Source: Candidatus Bipolaricaulota bacterium
GTDB taxonomy: Bacteria > Bipolaricaulota > Bipolaricaulia > Bipolaricaulales > Bipolaricaulaceae
NCBI GenBank assembly: GCA_021163465.1
Contig: JAGGWU010000166.1
Span: 1-6,874 of the forward strand
Reading direction: 5' to 3'
Length of the DNA stretch: 6,874 nt
Shown here: in pieces, positions 1 to 5,326 of the stretch
Numbering within the stretch: position 1 is the stretch's first letter
Layout of the letters: each line of letters begins with the position of its first letter
The notes under the pieces: generated by a model
What the model was told of the DNA's origin: nothing
The model's input: the letters and a program-made list of their open reading frames with translations, nothing else
Databases searched by the model: none
Made by a program: the position numbers and the translations under genes

Positions 1-2675
1 CCGCTCCAGGAGAAGGCGACCGTCTCCCCGGAAAGGGGCGACCAGGTGGTCCCGTCGGTGGTGTACTCCAAGGTGGCGGTGAAGGTGTGGGCTTTGCCCA
101 CCTGGTTGGAGGCCTCCTCGGGCTCCAGCTCAAGCCGCACTTGGATGTATGTCTTTTGTGCAGGGTCGGAGTTCTGGCCGTTCCCGTCGGTGGCACGGGT
201 GATCTCCAGCTCCCCGAACCCCATAGTCACCGTGGCGGAAACCTCAAACGTCCCCGGTGTATCGTTCCGGATGGTGAGTTCCCAGGTGGCGGTCATCCCA
301 TCATCGGAGATTTCAGGCCCGGAAAGCGATTTGTAGTCCGGCTCCGAGGATAGCTCGTAGGAGAGGTCCCAAGAGTCCGGCGCCGCCCCGAGCGCATGGG
401 CCGTGATGGTGAACGTGTGCTCCTCGCCCACCTCGTTGGTGGCCTCGGACGGGGTGATCTCCACGTACCCGTCCACCACCGTCACGTACACCGTTGCGGA
501 AGCGGAACTACAGACCCCATCGCTCACTTCGTAGGTGAAGGAATCCTCTCCGGTGAAGCCCTCCTCGGGCGTATACCTCACCGTGCCGTCGGTATTCAGG
601 GAAACGGTGCCGTGACTTGGATCCCCCAGCGAAGTTATCGTCAGCTCATCATCGTCCGGATCGGTGTCGTTGGCCAGGACATCGATGTCTACATATCCCC
701 CGGATTCCACCATAGCCTCGTCGTCCTGGGGAGCGGGGGGATGGTTTAAGTCCACACTCCAGGTGGCGTCGTCCCTCACGGAGTCATATCCCGGGGGATG
801 ACCGATGGCCCACGCGTGATTCTCCAGTGGGTCGGGATCGTCGGGTTTGATGGTGTAGGTCTTAGTAAACTCCACTTCATCCCCTGGCTGAAGGATTCCG
901 CTCCAGATCTCATGATCTCCGTCGGGATTGATCAAGGGATCGTAGACGTGGGCACCGCCGTGGAGGACGATGTTACCGCAGTTCCGGACGGTATAGGTGT
1001 AGGTGATCGTATCGCCGACGCACGCTTCCTCCGGACCTTCCTTCTCCAATTCGATACAGGGAGCGCAAGCCACGTCCACCGTCACCGTGGCGGTATCGGT
1101 GCCGCCGTAGCCGTCGGTTATGGTGTACTCGAACGTGTCGGTCCCACACCAATCCTCGTCCGGGGTGTAGGTGACGTCGGTGCCGTTGTTGGTGACCGAA
1201 CCATGCTCGGGATCGGTGGTGGAGACGATTGTAAGATCATCGCCATCCGGATCATAGTCATTATCCAGCACGTCTATGTCCACCGGGGTGTTAGTTTCCG
1301 TAGAGGCCTCGTCGTCCACCGCCACGGGTGGGTTGTTGCAGACGGGGCCTTCCGTGTCCTTGTAACAAACCGAGGGGCCGGCCTTAATCGCCGCTTGAGT
1401 GGACCCCTCGTGCCACTTGCCCTCCAAGGTGAAGTAGAACTCGACGGACTCGCCGGGCTCTATTTCCGTCTCGAACTTGATGCCCCAGAGACCGGTGGTG
1501 GGGTCCTTCCCGAACTCCCACGTGCCCGGTCCGGCATCTACAACCTGATCCTCCGTGATGCAAGCCGAGAGCTCCAGGACCCAGTGGCTGAGGGCGGGAT
1601 CGTCATCCACGGATACCTCGTAGCTGAAGGTCGTGTTCTCATCAGACTCGGTTTTGCCCAAATAAGTAACGGTATAGTTGGCGCAATCGGGGGCAACGCC
1701 CTTGTAATAGCTGAGGTCGCCCTCGTCGTCGGCGTACCTTGCGCCTTCGTAATAACCCTCTACGGTAGCTACGTTGACGTATTGGCCCAATTGGGCGGTG
1801 TCTTCGGCATAGAAGGTGGCCGCCTCGCCGGGGTCCAGGGAATCGAGGGTTCCCACCTCCCCCAGTTGATCGTCGTAGACCGTGATATCGGTGAGGGTGA
1901 CGTTCCCCGTGTTCTGGATCACGTATTTCCAGTAGACGGTGGTGCCTGCGACGATCTCCGGACCGGGGGGCTCGTCCGCTTCGTACCAAGTATCGCCGTC
2001 GGGGGACACGTACTTTTCCACCACCCGGATCTGAGGCTCGGGGACAAGGACGGAGGTCATCATCCCTACAAGGTACGCGCGGTTGTTCTCCTGCTCTTGG
2101 GTGATGAACTCATCGACCGTGGTTCCGCCCGGATAGCTGTCCTTGAAGCCCAGGATCACGAGGGTATAAAGCTTGTCGCCGATGCGGTAGCTCTCCTCGG
2201 CGTAGGCATCGGGGAAGCTCACCCGGTCCGGACAGGGACGTTCACACGGGCGATACTCACAAAGAAAACAAAAAGGTCGATTATTCGAGGTCTCGTCGTG
2301 TTCAAAGATGTAGGTGAACACCGGATCGGGAGAAATCGGCGGGTCGCTGAAATGCAACGTGATCTTGAGTTTGGCCCAAGTTATAGTGTCTCCGCTTACA
2401 GGCCAGTTGTAATGCCAGAACTCCCCGATGAGGAATTCTTCCCCCGCTTCGAAGGTCTCTCCATCGCTCCCGATGAACTCGTAGCCGCTTTTTTCCGGCC
2501 CTTCAGGTTCCCCCCATCTTATCTCGCTAGTTCCAAGTCCCTCAGGGGTATCATCTGCCTCGATCCAGATTCCCGTCGAGTAGTCCAGCTCGAAGGTTTC
2601 ATCTTGAGCTGCAACATTGGAGACGATGACCCCAAATACCAACAGAATTCCTAAAATGAAGACTGCTTTCCTCAT
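1..2675 (-). CDS. Large secreted multidomain surface protein, C-terminus beyond window
   Basis: The frame stays open from ATG at 2675 to the window edge, giving 891 codons with no stop. The start is supported by GAGGAG at 2687-2682. Residues 1-23 are a signal peptide: basic MRK, a hydrophobic core, then a VAA/Q cleavage site. Residues 24-208 resemble the choice-of-anchor K domain (EIRWGEP, FLIGEFWHYN, YTLVILGF) and carry four cysteines at 136, 139, 144 and 148. About 210-310 is DUF11-like (WKYVIQNTGNVTLTDITV). About 329-445 holds an ALSHWVLEL / TGLWGIKFE module that I cannot name. About 447-535 and 642-737 are cadherin-like Big_9 domains with acidic, probably calcium-binding stretches (LDNDYDPDGDD, LANDTDPDDDE). 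About 537-640 is a second DUF11-like domain. From about 740 two Ig-like repeats begin (ITPSEATNEVG, LEPEEASNQVG). I infer an exported adhesin or cell-surface protein. The anchor is not visible. The gene lies 99 bp after the RHH-MshEN gene and may be co-transcribed with it. Confidence 0.9.
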   Translation of the reverse strand, partial: MRKAVFILGILLVFGVIVSNVAAQDETFELDYSTGIWIEADDTPEGLGTSEIRWGEPEGPEKSGYEFIGSDGETFEAGEEFLIGEFWHYNWPVSGDTITWAKLKITLHFSDPPISPDPVFTYIFEHDETSNNRPFCFLCEYRPCERPCPDRVSFPDAYAEESYRIGDKLYTLVILGFKDSYPGGTTVDEFITQEQENNRAYLVGMMTSVLVPEPQIRVVEKYVSPDGDTWYEADEPPGPEIVAGTTVYWKYVIQNTGNVTLTDITVYDDQLGEVGTLDSLDPGEAATFYAEDTAQLGQYVNVATVEGYYEGARYADDEGDLSYYKGVAPDCANYTVTYLGKTESDENTTFSYEVSVDDDPALSHWVLELSACITEDQVVDAGPGTWEFGKDPTTGLWGIKFETEIEPGESVEFYFTLEGKWHEGSTQAAIKAGPSVCYKDTEGPVCNNPPVAVDDEASTETNTPVDIDVLDNDYDPDGDDLTIVSTTDPEHGSVTNNGTDVTYTPDEDWCGTDTFEYTITDGYGGTDTATVTVDVACAPCIELEKEGPEEACVGDTITYTYTVRNCGNIVLHGGAHVYDPLINPDGDHEIWSGILQPGDEVEFTKTYTIKPDDPDPLENHAWAIGHPPGYDSVRDDATWSVDLNHPPAPQDDEAMVESGGYVDIDVLANDTDPDDDELTITSLGDPSHGTVSLNTDGTVRYTPEEGFTGEDSFTYEVSDGVCSSASATVYVTVVDGYVEITPSEATNEVGEEHTFTITAHALGAAPDSWDLSYELSSEPDYKSLSGPEISDDGMTATWELTIRNDTPGTFEVSATVTMGFGELEITRATDGNGQNSDPAQKTYIQVRLELEPEEASNQVGKAHTFTATLEYTTDGTTWSPLSGETVAFSWS

Positions 2676-2697
2676 CTCCCTCTCCTCAGAACCGCGC

Positions 2698-2748
2698 GAC
2701 TCCCGGGTGGCCAAAGGAGCGCGCCAAGCCTTTTTCAACCCGGGCGTC
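2698..2748 (-). promoter_or_regulatory. Long nested hairpin in the leader of the surface-protein gene
   Basis: On the minus strand CCCGGGT (2744-2738) pairs exactly with ACCCGGG (2708-2702). Inside, AAAGG (2733-2729) pairs with CCTTT (2717-2713) across a symmetric 4x4 internal loop, leaving an 11-nt apical loop. Outside, GAC (2748-2746) pairs with GTC (2700-2698) across one G-A mismatch. The stem ends 10 nt before the GAGGAG ribosome binding site at 2687-2682. No T-run follows, so an intrinsic terminator is unlikely. It could be an RNA-stability or processing element, a translational control structure, or a protein-binding site. Function unknown. Confidence 0.5.
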
Positions 2749-2773
2749 CAACGCATTTTGTCCACCAAAAATT

Positions 2774-3094
2774 TCAGTTATGGTTCACCCTTTCTTGGAT
2801 CCGCAGGGCTTTTTCCAGGATCCCGTCGTCGATCCAGCCCTTCTCCACGAGGATCTGCCCAATGGGTCTGGTATGGCCCTCTTCCTGCTGGATTTGAAGG
2901 GCTTGTTCGATTTGGTGTGGAGTTAGTATTTTTAAATCCACAAGGATCTCACCGAGACGTTTCCCATACTCGAAGTACTGCTCGAGGATGGAAAGGACCA
3001 CAGCAGAGCGGGATTTCCTCTCTCGGCGGGCCTTCTCGTCCACCAACCGGATAAGGTATTCGTCCTCTTCACCGAAATAAAGCGTTACCTGCAC
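2774..3094 (-). CDS. RHH DNA-binding protein fused to a MshEN-like tandem repeat (copy A)
   Basis: The protein has 106 residues. I chose GTG at 3094 because the product then begins MQVTLYF exactly like the upstream paralogue, and AAGGGGG (3108-3102) lies 7 nt before it; a longer in-frame start would run into the terminator hairpin. Residues 2-7 form the strand, and about 9-42 the two helices, of a ribbon-helix-helix (MetJ/Arc/CopG) domain with a basic turn (ARRERKSRS). Residues 46-69 and 77-100 are two 24-residue repeats of the form (R)LGxxLVxxxxLxxxxIxxALxxQ, the repeat of MshEN / GspE N-terminal domains, which in MshE bind cyclic di-GMP. The spacer is 7 residues. Repeat 1 keeps the leading Arg (R46); repeat 2 has Pro there, with Arg one place earlier (R76). 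I infer a DNA-binding regulator that may sense cyclic di-GMP. The gene sits directly behind a cyclic di-GMP riboswitch and ahead of the surface-protein gene. Confidence 0.88.
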   Translation of the reverse strand: MQVTLYFGEEDEYLIRLVDEKARRERKSRSAVVLSILEQYFEYGKRLGEILVDLKILTPHQIEQALQIQQEEGHTRPIGQILVEKGWIDDGILEKALRIQERVNHN

Positions 3095-3118
3095 CCCACC
3101 ACCCCCTTGTCGAGCCCC

Positions 3119-3157
3119 AAAAGAAATCGGGCTGCCAGGTCTTGCCCTGGCAGCCCG
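3119..3157 (-). terminator. Intrinsic terminator of the riboswitch expression platform
   Basis: A perfect 12-bp stem is formed by 3157-3146 and 3139-3128 on the minus strand, with a 6-nt loop (GCAAGA). The run ATTTCTTTT follows at 3127-3119. The 5' arm is the 3' end of the preceding aptamer, so aptamer folding and terminator folding exclude each other. It precedes the start codon of RHH-MshEN copy A by about 25 nt. Confidence 0.8.
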
Positions 3158-3227
3158 GTTACCACTTTCGCTTAAGGGCCCGAGGCTTTGCACCCCCGCC
3201 TTTCGACGGGTTCGCCTTTTTCAGGGT
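3145..3227 (-). promoter_or_regulatory. Class I cyclic di-GMP riboswitch aptamer (GEMM-I type)
   Basis: Read on the minus strand, the order of elements matches GEMM-I. GAAAAAGGCGAA (3222-3211) corresponds to the usual GAAAAAGGCAAA. Next comes a 6-bp stem, CCCGTC / GGCGGG, capped by GAAA (3204-3201). Then GCAAAGCC (3191-3184) and the CCTTAAG region (3177-3171), which resembles the tetraloop-receptor strand. Finally GGTAACCGGGCTGCC (3163-3149) resembles the conserved 3' strand. The closing helix CCCTG (3226-3222) pairs with CAGGG (3149-3145). The family senses cyclic di-GMP; a close variant senses 3',3'-cGAMP, depending on one nucleotide of the pocket. By eye I place G there, favouring cyclic di-GMP. 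The predicted transcription start (about 3227) coincides with the first aptamer nucleotide. The controlled gene is RHH-MshEN copy A. Confidence 0.82.
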
Positions 3228-3233
3228 GCAACC

Positions 3234-3262
3234 ACTATAAAGAGTTGGTTACGAATTGTCAA
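3234..3262 (-). promoter_or_regulatory. Strong sigma-70-type promoter driving the riboswitch transcript
   Basis: A perfect -35 box TTGACA (3262-3257), a 17-bp spacer and a near-consensus -10 box TATAGT (3239-3234) lie on the minus strand. Start is expected near 3227, at the 5' edge of the aptamer. Such a strong promoter ahead of a riboswitch-terminator suggests control mainly by attenuation. Confidence 0.8.
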
Positions 3263-3267
3263 TATCC

Positions 3268-3319
3268 AAAAAACGGAAATTCGTCACCCAATTTTTGATC
3301 TTTTCGGCCAATTTCCGTT
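3268..3319 (-). terminator. Candidate terminator after RHH-MshEN copy B
   Basis: On the minus strand AACGGAAATT (3319-3310) pairs perfectly with AATTTCCGTT (3281-3272), which runs into a stretch of six Ts ending at 3268. It starts 18 nt after the copy B stop codon. The stem is AT-rich and the loop long (28 nt), so it may be a weak terminator. It also ends only 5 bp upstream of the next -35 box, so a protein-binding site is an alternative. Confidence 0.45.
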
Positions 3320-3337
3320 CAAAAACAAAGAGATTTG

Positions 3338-3652
3338 TCAAACACGGACACGCCCTTGGATCTCCAGGGCTCGCTCGATGGCCTCGGTATCCACAACCCC
3401 TTTTTCAAGAAGGATCTCCCCAATCCGTTTCGCAACCCCATTGCGCTGAAGCCTCAGGGCTTCCTCCACGTGTTCGGGTTTAACTGCGCGGAGATCGACC
3501 AGGATTTCGCCTAATTTCTTGTCTTTTTCGAAATATTCCTCCAGGATCGAGAGGACCACCGAGGATCGGGAGCGCCTCTCCCGACGTGCCTTTTCGTCCA
3601 AAAGCCTAATAAGGTATGCATCCTCCTCGCTAAAATACAATGTGACCTGCAT
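3338..3652 (-). CDS. RHH DNA-binding protein fused to a MshEN-like tandem repeat (copy B)
   Basis: The protein has 104 residues. ATG at 3652 is preceded by a perfect AAGGAGG (3663-3657) with 4-nt spacing. It is a close paralogue of the downstream 106-residue protein, sharing MQVTLYF, the EKARRER segment and VVLSILE in the ribbon-helix-helix half (residues 1-42). The C-terminal half has two 24-residue MshEN-type repeats at 46-69 (starting KLGEILVDL) and 76-99 (starting RIGEILLEKG), joined by a 6-residue spacer. Here repeat 1 has Lys and repeat 2 keeps Arg at the leading position, the reverse of copy A, so the two may differ in ligand affinity or form mixed oligomers. It has its own promoter and leader and shows no cyclic di-GMP aptamer. 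I infer a transcription regulator. Its target is not shown, but its neighbours, the riboswitch operon and the surface protein, are obvious candidates. Confidence 0.88.
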   Translation of the reverse strand: MQVTLYFSEEDAYLIRLLDEKARRERRSRSSVVLSILEEYFEKDKKLGEILVDLRAVKPEHVEEALRLQRNGVAKRIGEILLEKGVVDTEAIERALEIQGRVRV

Positions 3653-3656
3653 CCAA

Positions 3657-3706
3657 CCTCCTTACTCAACGCTTTTTCCCGATAGCCGGTCTTTTGCCTT
3701 TGAGCT
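3657..3706 (-). promoter_or_regulatory. Short structured 5' leader with ribosome binding site, copy B
   Basis: On the minus strand GCTCAA (3705-3700) pairs with TTGAGT (3669-3664). Inside is a small hairpin, CCG (3689-3687) with CGG (3681-3679). Unpaired purine-rich segments GGCAAAAGA and GGGAAAAAGCG flank it. AAGGAGG (3663-3657) abuts the outer stem. The predicted transcript starts almost at the first stem base. The GGCAAA and AAAAAGC pieces faintly recall the cyclic di-GMP-I core, but the second domain is missing. I do not recognise a riboswitch class. Confidence 0.45.
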
Positions 3707-3713
3707 CCAAATG

Positions 3714-3743
3714 ATTATGTGAGCATCCGGAAGTAGTAGTTAA
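3714..3743 (-). promoter_or_regulatory. Putative promoter of RHH-MshEN copy B
   Basis: TTAACT (3743-3738) as -35, an 18-bp spacer and CATAAT (3719-3714) as -10 on the minus strand. This places the start near 3707, just before the structured leader. The -10 is one base off consensus and the -35 two off. Confidence 0.45.
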
Positions 3744-3752
3744 GGATGGAAA

Positions 3753-3762
3753 CTGAGCTCAG
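3753..3762. repeat. Perfect 10-bp palindrome CTGAGCTCAG
   Basis: This palindrome lies 9 bp upstream of the putative -35 of copy B. The same GAGCTC core recurs at 3702-3707, just past the predicted start, so the two sites bracket the promoter. RHH proteins bind short palindromes as dimers or tetramers, so an autoregulatory operator is possible. This is inference only. Confidence 0.35.
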
Positions 3763-3793
3763 GACATGAAATGGGACATTCTCTTGTACGAAG

Positions 3794-3803
3794 CATCATG
3801 ATG
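3794..3803. repeat. Perfect 10-bp palindrome CATCATGATG
   Basis: A second palindrome about 40 bp further upstream of the copy B promoter, with a different sequence from CTGAGCTCAG. It may be chance or a protein-binding site. A small GCGAC / GTCGC hairpin follows at 3824-3839. Confidence 0.2.
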
Positions 3804-3861
3804 GTTATGCTTAGACTCTCCTGGCGACGCTTGGGTCGCTGGGGGCCGGTTGAAAGGACTT

Positions 3862-4240
3862 GAGAGCCTGTTGCACAAACCCAGCTAGCCCCTTGGACTT
3901 ACCAACCGGTAAACCCGGGAAAAATGGAGACGGATGAGGGGAAAGATGGCTTACAACTTCATCGGTTGCGAACGGGACTGATCGTTCCTCCTTTCCCCTT
4001 CCGTAAGGTATCGGCTTCGTGCGGTTCACCCCGGTTGAGATTGCATTGTGCCTATTGGTCCGCTCCTCCCGGAGGATCGAGGGGGCTGTCGAAGGAACGT
4101 GGCGCCCAGGTGATCGCCGGAAACGAGGTTCCCGACCGCACCGCCGTCTCCCGGTTCCGCCAAAGGTTTGAGGGGCTTTTACGGAGGTGTTGTGATCGTG
4201 TGGGCGGGCGGTGCCAAACCAAACGGTTCCTGAAAAAAGC
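3862..4240 (+). mobile_element. Decayed fragment of an IS1182-family insertion sequence
   Basis: The fragment contains a ruined IS1182-type transposase. About 80 bp upstream of its first codon is GAGAGCCTGTTGCACAAAC (3862-3880), which resembles the terminal inverted repeat of such elements. I found no matching inverted copy before the radical SAM gene end at 4331, so the right part is deleted or unrecognisable. The fragment fills the 678-bp gap between copy B and the radical SAM gene together with the copy B promoter. Confidence 0.55.
3946..4230 (+). pseudogene. IS1182-family transposase remnant, multiply frameshifted
   Basis: The frame from ATG at 3946 begins MAYNFIGCERD, the typical IS1182 transposase N-terminus, then hits TGA at 3979. 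Homology resumes in another frame (from about 4031) with ALCLLVRSSRRIE, the conserved RSSRRIE segment. It then shifts frame near 4100 to give VIAGNEVPDRTAVSRFRQRF, the next conserved block, and shifts again near 4180 to TEVL, a stop, then SCGRA. Roughly 60-70 residues are missing between the first two blocks, and nothing recognisable follows about 4230, so the DDE catalytic region is gone. No product is expected. Confidence 0.72.
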
Positions 4241-4330
4241 CGATCGCCGTGTCCACCTTGACCAACAAGACTTTGAGCGCCACGCTCTCCGGAGGCATAC
4301 ACGGGGCAAAATGGGGGCGAACGTTCACCC

Positions 4331-5230
4331 TCAGTGCGGGCCGGCGCGGTGTAAACCGAGCGTGCGCGCGAGTTCCAGCGCCTCCCGGTACTCCTCAGGG
4401 GTGATCCGCCGAGATAGCTCGGGATAACGGTGGGCCCTCCACGTGGGATAGTACTGGGCCATGATGTTGACGTAGGTATCCTTGGAGATCTCTTCGGCGA
4501 TGAACCGGAGGACTTTCTCCGTCTCGGCGAGGCCGTTCGGGAGGACCAGGTGGCGCACGATGAGGCCACGGGCTGCAACGCCGTGCTCCACCACGAGATC
4601 TCCCACTTGGCGGTGCATCTCGCGCAGGGCCTCTTTTGCGATTTCGAAGTAACGCGGCGCCGAGGAGTACTTTTCCGCCACTTCCGAATCCCCGTACTTG
4701 AAATCCGGCATGTAGATATCCACTACCCCTTCAAGGACCCGCAACACCTCCACCGACTCATACCCACCACAATTCCAAACCACCGGCAATTTCAACCCGT
4801 GATCCCGGGCCACGATCAGTGCCCTAACGACGGCATGGGCCTGGTGGGTAGGGGTGACGAGGTTCACGTTGTGACAGCCGATCAACTGCAACTCTAACAT
4901 CATCTTGGCGAGCTCTTCCACCGAAACCTCTCTTCCCTGGTAGAGCTGGGAGATATCGAAGTTCTGGCAGAAGACGCAGCGTAGGTTGCAGCCGGTCAGA
5001 AAGATGGTTCCCGAGCCCCCGTGCCCCACGAGCTCCCGCTCCTCCCCGAAGTGGGGCCCGTAGCTTGAGACCCAAGGCCGCCACCCGGCGCGACAGAAGC
5101 CCCGCTCCCCCTCCCGCCGCTTGGCGCCACACTTCCGCGGGCACAGCCGACACGGCGAGGCGAGCTCCTCCAGTTGTTCGGCCTTCCTCTCGAGTTCTTT
5201 GCTCGTGAGCTCCAGGTAAAGAGACCTCAT
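4331..5230 (-). CDS. pflX: PflX-type radical SAM protein (COG1313)
   Basis: The protein has 299 residues, the usual length for the family. The ATG at 5230 puts YLELTSKELERKAEQLEEL before the first cysteine cluster, as in relatives; the frame stays open upstream but only antisense to the divergent kinase gene. The N-terminal cluster is C27, C30, C34 and C46 (CRLCPRKC ... GFC), probably metal or Fe-S binding. The radical SAM motif CNLRCVFC (C81, C85, C88) would bind the [4Fe-4S] cluster that cleaves S-adenosylmethionine. Further family blocks include LVTPTHQ, NCGGYESVEVL, DIYMPDFKYGD, RHLVLPNGLA and the C-terminal YPELSRRIT. The family resembles pyruvate-formate-lyase-activating enzymes, but its substrate is unknown. 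No partner gene lies beside it here. No good Shine-Dalgarno precedes the ATG; AAATTCATCCCGCGG lies upstream. Confidence 0.92.
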   Translation of the reverse strand: MRSLYLELTSKELERKAEQLEELASPCRLCPRKCGAKRREGERGFCRAGWRPWVSSYGPHFGEERELVGHGGSGTIFLTGCNLRCVFCQNFDISQLYQGREVSVEELAKMMLELQLIGCHNVNLVTPTHQAHAVVRALIVARDHGLKLPVVWNCGGYESVEVLRVLEGVVDIYMPDFKYGDSEVAEKYSSAPRYFEIAKEALREMHRQVGDLVVEHGVAARGLIVRHLVLPNGLAETEKVLRFIAEEISKDTYVNIMAQYYPTWRAHRYPELSRRITPEEYREALELARTLGLHRAGPH

Positions 5231-5291
5231 CCGCGGGATGAATTTAACGTGAACGGCATTCGAGAGAAAACGCCCGTCGTGCCGATGTGAC

Positions 5292-5320
5292 TCGTCTGCT
5301 CGAAATTGGCTTTTTATACT
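5292..5320 (+). promoter_or_regulatory. Putative promoter for a leaderless coaX transcript
   Basis: TATACT (5315-5320) is a good -10 box and lies 6 bp before the coaX ATG, so transcription would begin at or next to the start codon. The candidate -35 TCGTCT (5292-5297, 17-bp spacing) is poor. The 96-bp gap 5231-5326 must also hold the divergent pflX promoter, for which I see only a weak TTAAAT about 13 bp before that ATG. Confidence 0.4.
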
Positions 5321-5326
5321 CCAGGG

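Noticed and set aside
798..2654. A 618-codon open frame on the plus strand
   Set aside because: It is antisense to the surface-protein gene, whose translation shows a signal peptide and recognisable domains. The plus-strand translation shows no family motif and no ribosome binding site; biased codon use on the other strand explains the length.
2617..3054. Plus-strand frame antisense to copy A and to the surface-protein leader
   Set aside because: It has no family motif and lies opposite a clearly coding minus strand.
3095..3193. Longer start for RHH-MshEN copy A, adding 33 residues
   Set aside because: It would place the start inside the riboswitch aptamer and translate the terminator hairpin. 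The paralogue begins at MQVTLYF, and a ribosome binding site precedes the GTG at 3094.
2774..3652. Reading the two small proteins as antitoxins of a toxin-antitoxin pair because of the RHH domain
   Set aside because: No toxin-like gene (RelE/ParE, PIN or similar) lies next to either, and both C-terminal halves match MshEN-type repeats rather than toxin-binding tails.
3657..3706. A second full cyclic di-GMP-I aptamer before copy B
   Set aside because: Only a GGCAAA-like and an AAAAAGC-like piece are present. The GAAA-capped stem, the GCAAAGCC segment and the tetraloop-receptor domain are missing.
3811..4578. A 255-codon minus-strand frame across the end of the radical SAM gene and the IS remnant
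   Set aside because: It is out of frame with the radical SAM gene and low in recognisable composition. The better explanation for the region is the plus-strand transposase remnant plus the 3' end of the radical SAM gene.
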